From DATFKA01 sp042095835 (GTDB lineage Bacteria; Bacteroidota; Bacteroidia; Chitinophagales; Saprospiraceae): DNA of 17,283 nucleotides. The stretch's first letter is position 1, and each line of letters opens with the position of its first letter. Position numbers and translations under genes: made by a program. The notes below the pieces were generated by a model. It had not been told where the DNA came from, did not search any database, and saw only the letters and a program-made list of their open reading frames with translations. Shown here piece by piece: positions 14,793 to 17,283 of this stretch. The DNA lies in contig JBELML010000104.1 in NCBI GenBank assembly GCA_042095835.1, positions 1 through 17,283 on the forward strand, written 5' to 3'.

Positions 14793-15998
14793 ATGGATAG
14801 AAGGAAATTTTTAGAAAACAGCGCTTTACTGGGAACTGGACTATTGGTCGGAACAGATGCTTTTGCCCATCCAAAACATCGCATTAGCCCCAACGACACC
14901 ATACAAATTGGGGTCATTGGCACCGGTGATCGTGGAGGTGGCATGATCAGAATCATGAAAAATCTCCCTCAATTCAAAGTGGTAGCCTGCTCTGATGTAC
15001 TAGATTTTCGGTTGGAGAAAGCCATGAAAAATGCGGACTCATCTGCCAAAGCCTATCCTAATTATCAAGATTTATTAGCAGATAAGAATGTAGATGCCGT
15101 ACTGATCGCTACGCCTTTGTCTACCCACCATCAAGTTGCTATTGATGCCATCAAGGCAGGTAAGCATATCTATTGTGAAAAAACGATGACCTACCAAATC
15201 GACGAGGCGCTAGATTTAGTAAAAAAAGCGAAGGCGGTCGATAAAGTCTTTATGGTTGGGCACCAATACCGTTATATGCCGCTTTACTTCAAAGTAGCTG
15301 ATGTCATCCGAAATGGTTATATCGGTGATATTTCGAATATATATGTGCAATGGAATCGCAATGGCGATTGGCGTAGACCCGTTCCTGCGCCCCAATACGA
15401 ACGCGCCATCAATTGGCGAATGTATACCGAATATTCGGGTGGATTAACTGCTGAGCTCCATTCTCACCAAATTGATTTTGTCAATTGGGTATTCGATCAA
15501 GCCCCCAAACAGGTTGCTGGTTTTGGTGGCGTAGATTACTGGAAAGATGGCCGCGAGACCTTCGACAATGTCAATACCATCATGTCCTATCCTAATGGCA
15601 TGAAACTCAATCTTATCTCTCTCACCTCGAATGCGCATGAAGGTTACCTTTTCAAATTCAAGGGTAGCAAAGGTACTATTGAGTTAAAAATGCGGGAAGG
15701 TTGGGTCTACTACGAACGTATGAATAAAAAAGAACTCGGCATGGTGGATGGTGTAAGTGGCGCAACCAAGGCTTATGCTGAAAAGGGCGAAGGTATTCCA
15801 ATCAAAGCCCAAGGCGGCAAAGAAGGTTGGGAAGGATCTCATTATGCCCTTATGGATTTCCATAAAGCGGTCACGGAGAGTACTACGCCTTATTCCAATG
15901 TGCAGACGGGGGCCAAAGCCGCTATTTCGGTACGTATGGCAATTGATGCCTTAAGAGAAGGCGGCGTTCAGCAGTGGTTGGATCGTTATAATGTATAA
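14793..15998 (+). CDS. Tat-exported Gfo/Idh/MocA family NAD(P)-dependent oxidoreductase
   Basis: A 401-residue protein. MDRRKFLENSALLGTGLLVG is a twin-arginine signal (R3-R4), so it is probably exported folded with its cofactor. Residues 37-150 are the Rossmann domain: IQIGVIGTGDRGGG (37-50) binds the dinucleotide, and HIYCEKTMTYQIDEAL (125-140) holds the family's catalytic-lysine motif, here EKT (129-131) where EKP is usual. The C-terminal alpha/beta domain has WNRNGDWRRPVP (187-198), INWRMYTEYSGG (206-217) and AELHSHQIDFVNW (220-232), in which H225 and D228 match the family's conserved His and Asp. Relatives oxidise or reduce sugars and sugar alcohols, and some act as NAD-dependent glycosidases (GH109); the substrate cannot be told. 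No sugar transporter or isomerase adjoins it. A lipoprotein gene follows after 8 bp, suggesting one transcript. Confidence 0.93.
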   Translation: MDRRKFLENSALLGTGLLVGTDAFAHPKHRISPNDTIQIGVIGTGDRGGGMIRIMKNLPQFKVVACSDVLDFRLEKAMKNADSSAKAYPNYQDLLADKNVDAVLIATPLSTHHQVAIDAIKAGKHIYCEKTMTYQIDEALDLVKKAKAVDKVFMVGHQYRYMPLYFKVADVIRNGYIGDISNIYVQWNRNGDWRRPVPAPQYERAINWRMYTEYSGGLTAELHSHQIDFVNWVFDQAPKQVAGFGGVDYWKDGRETFDNVNTIMSYPNGMKLNLISLTSNAHEGYLFKFKGSKGTIELKMREGWVYYERMNKKELGMVDGVSGATKAYAEKGEGIPIKAQGGKEGWEGSHYALMDFHKAVTESTTPYSNVQTGAKAAISVRMAIDALREGGVQQWLDRYNV

Positions 15999-16006
15999 AA
16001 CCAGCT

Positions 16007-17083
16007 ATGCATCAACTAAGTCTCCTTGTATTATTTCTCTCCATCCTTTTTCTTCTTAATGCTTGTGAGAAAGAATTGGATAATTTATTCATTGATCAAT
16101 CCAATTTCCCCTCAGACTTGATTGGCAAATCATTTAAAGGTTTTGTCAATCAAGAACCTTTTGGAACTAACGATATAGAGGTGCGTATTGTAGAAGATGA
16201 ACTACACTTTATACTAAGAGACTACTTAATAGCTTTTCGCCCATATGTTGATTCCAATTATGCGGAGGTATGCCAACAAGAGCAAAATTTCTCCTTTAAA
16301 ATTGAGCCCTTTACAGGTTTAGGAAGCTATCGAATTGATTTGCAAAATGATGAAAGTAATCAGATACAATGGACCCATTGTGCAGGCCTTGATTCTAGCA
16401 TTCATTATTTTCCCTATTCTTTTAGCTATGAACTGGAAGAAGAATACCAATATTTGCAGATTGATATTGAACAGCTAGATATTCAAAACAAAAGGATTAG
16501 CGGCCAAGTATCTGGCGTTTTGAATAGAAAACGCTCCTGTATTGATATTCCTGAGAAAGAGACCGTAACACTCAGAGGGGAATTCGACACCAAGCTTGAT
16601 TATCCCTTGTTATATGACCAGAATATTGTTGAAGATACTTGTGCTTTTTATGGAGCGTTTCGAGATAAACCCTTTTGCATAGATAACCTAACAATAAAAT
16701 ACAGCAGGAGTAAGAAATGGTTAAGAGTGAGTTGTGGAGGTCTTTTACCTTATCCTTTAAAATACGACGAATTCAGTGACTGTTCACGAAGCTATTTTAT
16801 TTTAGTACTTAACGATTTCGAAGAACCTGGTACTTATAAACTATTATCGGATGATGAAGCACCCTATTACTTTGAATTAAATCAGTGTTTTCAATATGAT
16901 ATTTTTCTCATTTATCATAATCTACGTCACTTTACCAACTATTTTTTCCTAGAAATCGAGGAGTTTGATTTAGAAAAGCAGCTGTTCTCAGCAAATCTTT
17001 ATGCTGATTTTTACTCCCGATCCTCTTTCGAACCGAATAAAATGACCGCCATAATCAATAGCACTTTTGAAGTAATTGAGTAG
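16007..17083 (+). CDS. Hypothetical lipoprotein with two diverged copies of one domain
   Basis: A 358-residue protein of no family I can name with certainty. MHQLSLLVLFLSILFLLNAC is a lipoprotein signal with Cys20. Two similar parts are visible: about 43-172 and 214-336. Each starts alike (FKGFVNQEPF at 43-52; FYGAFRDKPF at 214-223), has a GSY or GTY strand in its middle (106-108; 276-278), and ends alike (YLQIDIEQLDIQNKRISGQV at 149-168; YFFLEIEEFDLEKQLFSANL at 312-331). Cys89 and Cys125 of the first correspond to Cys259 and Cys294 of the second. The end pattern recalls small Bacteroidota lipoprotein domains such as DUF6252, which is a tentative link. It is mostly beta-strand by eye, acidic, and probably faces the periplasm or cell surface. 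It lies 8 bp after the oxidoreductase gene and is followed by a long hairpin. Confidence 0.8.
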   Translation: MHQLSLLVLFLSILFLLNACEKELDNLFIDQSNFPSDLIGKSFKGFVNQEPFGTNDIEVRIVEDELHFILRDYLIAFRPYVDSNYAEVCQQEQNFSFKIEPFTGLGSYRIDLQNDESNQIQWTHCAGLDSSIHYFPYSFSYELEEEYQYLQIDIEQLDIQNKRISGQVSGVLNRKRSCIDIPEKETVTLRGEFDTKLDYPLLYDQNIVEDTCAFYGAFRDKPFCIDNLTIKYSRSKKWLRVSCGGLLPYPLKYDEFSDCSRSYFILVLNDFEEPGTYKLLSDDEAPYYFELNQCFQYDIFLIYHNLRHFTNYFFLEIEEFDLEKQLFSANLYADFYSRSSFEPNKMTAIINSTFEVIE

Positions 17084-17097
17084 GCGGTAAGATATTT

Positions 17098-17170
17098 GAA
17101 CCACATAGGAAACAATAGGTAACATAAGTCCTCCTAACACAGCTATGAAACCTATGCTCCTATGTGGTTC
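17098..17170 (+). terminator. Long imperfect hairpin downstream of the lipoprotein gene
   Basis: GAACCACATAGGA (17098-17110) pairs perfectly with TCCTATGTGGTTC (17158-17170). After a small internal loop, ATAGGT (17115-17120) pairs with ACCTAT (17150-17155), and CATA (17123-17126) with TATG (17144-17147), giving 23 pairs in all. It begins 14 bp after the stop codon, and CCCCTTTATAT follows. This placement suggests transcript termination or 3'-end protection; the T tract is poor, so it is not a classic intrinsic terminator. Palindromes built on CACATAG/CTATGTG are frequent between genes in Bacteroidota as far as I know. Confidence 0.55.
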
Positions 17171-17283
17171 CCCTTTATATGCCCTTATAATCCCTTATAT
17201 GGTTCAAAAAACACTCCTCCGACACCACCTATGAAACCTATGCTCCTATGTGGTTCCCCTTTATATGCCCTTATAATCCCTTA
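17143..17283. repeat. 86-bp direct tandem repeat running off the window
   Basis: The 55 bases at 17143-17197 recur without a mismatch at 17229-17283, where the window ends, a period of 86 bp. A weaker likeness extends a little to the left of each copy (CTCCTAACAC near 17130; CTCCGACACC near 17217). Inside the unit, TTATATGCCC, TTATAATCCC and TTATATGG follow at 10-bp steps. The second copy repeats the right arm of the hairpin but not its left arm. No open reading frame runs through it. Confidence 0.85.

Noticed and set aside
17098..17283. Possible CRISPR array at the right edge
   Set aside because: The repeated core is 55 bp with only two copies and an imperfectly related intervening segment; there are no regular spacers and no cas genes.

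Overview
The window reads as chromosomal DNA of a member of the Bacteroidota, most like the Saprospiria/Lewinella type of marine or sludge bacterium. The class-level guess is inference. The signs are: start codons with no purine-rich Shine-Dalgarno box; promoter boxes of the Bacteroidota form TAnnTTTG (2851, 3168, 10713); lipoproteins with a short N-terminal signal and Cys; a PadR regulator paired with an FtsX-type permease carrying a permease-prefix domain; a von Willebrand protein with a carboxypeptidase-regulatory-like N-terminus; and a serine hydrolase carrying a GH3 C-terminal-like domain. I see no phage, transposase, CRISPR array, rRNA or tRNA.

Layout. Positions 1-1729 (minus) hold uvrC, missing only its last codons and starting at TTG. 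Divergent from it is a WYL-domain regulator (1912-2796). The only long gene-free stretch (2797-3194) holds a candidate small transcript with its own promoter and a good intrinsic terminator, followed by a perfect 11-bp inverted repeat overlapping the promoter of padR (3195-3542). padR leads into a large FtsX-like permease (3612-6239). The permease converges with a PBP4-type D-Ala-D-Ala carboxypeptidase lipoprotein (7731-6376) across a complex palindromic repeat. Only 25 bp upstream of that gene, and divergent from it, starts an exported serine hydrolase (7757-9583), which runs directly into a CNNM/CBS-domain membrane protein (9585-10667). Next come a stand-alone glycogen branching enzyme (10744-12648), a convergent exported VWA-domain protein (14666-12735), and a divergent pair of genes: a Tat-exported Gfo/Idh/MocA oxidoreductase (14793-15998) and a duplicated-domain lipoprotein (16007-17083). 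The window ends inside a direct repeat.

How it fits together. Most genes are house-keeping or cell-envelope functions: DNA repair, peptidoglycan trimming, envelope transport, glycogen, exported enzymes. No single large pathway is present. The most unusual signals are between the genes. Degenerate arrays with a strict 8-bp period sit right at gene ends (1736, 6239, 12653), one of them cut exactly at a unit boundary by a 53-bp palindromic insert, and an 86-bp direct repeat with a long hairpin lies at the right edge. Other points worth following up are the small-RNA candidate, the PadR operator, the loss of the GH3 catalytic domain in the serine hydrolase, and an internal duplication with matching cysteines in the last lipoprotein.
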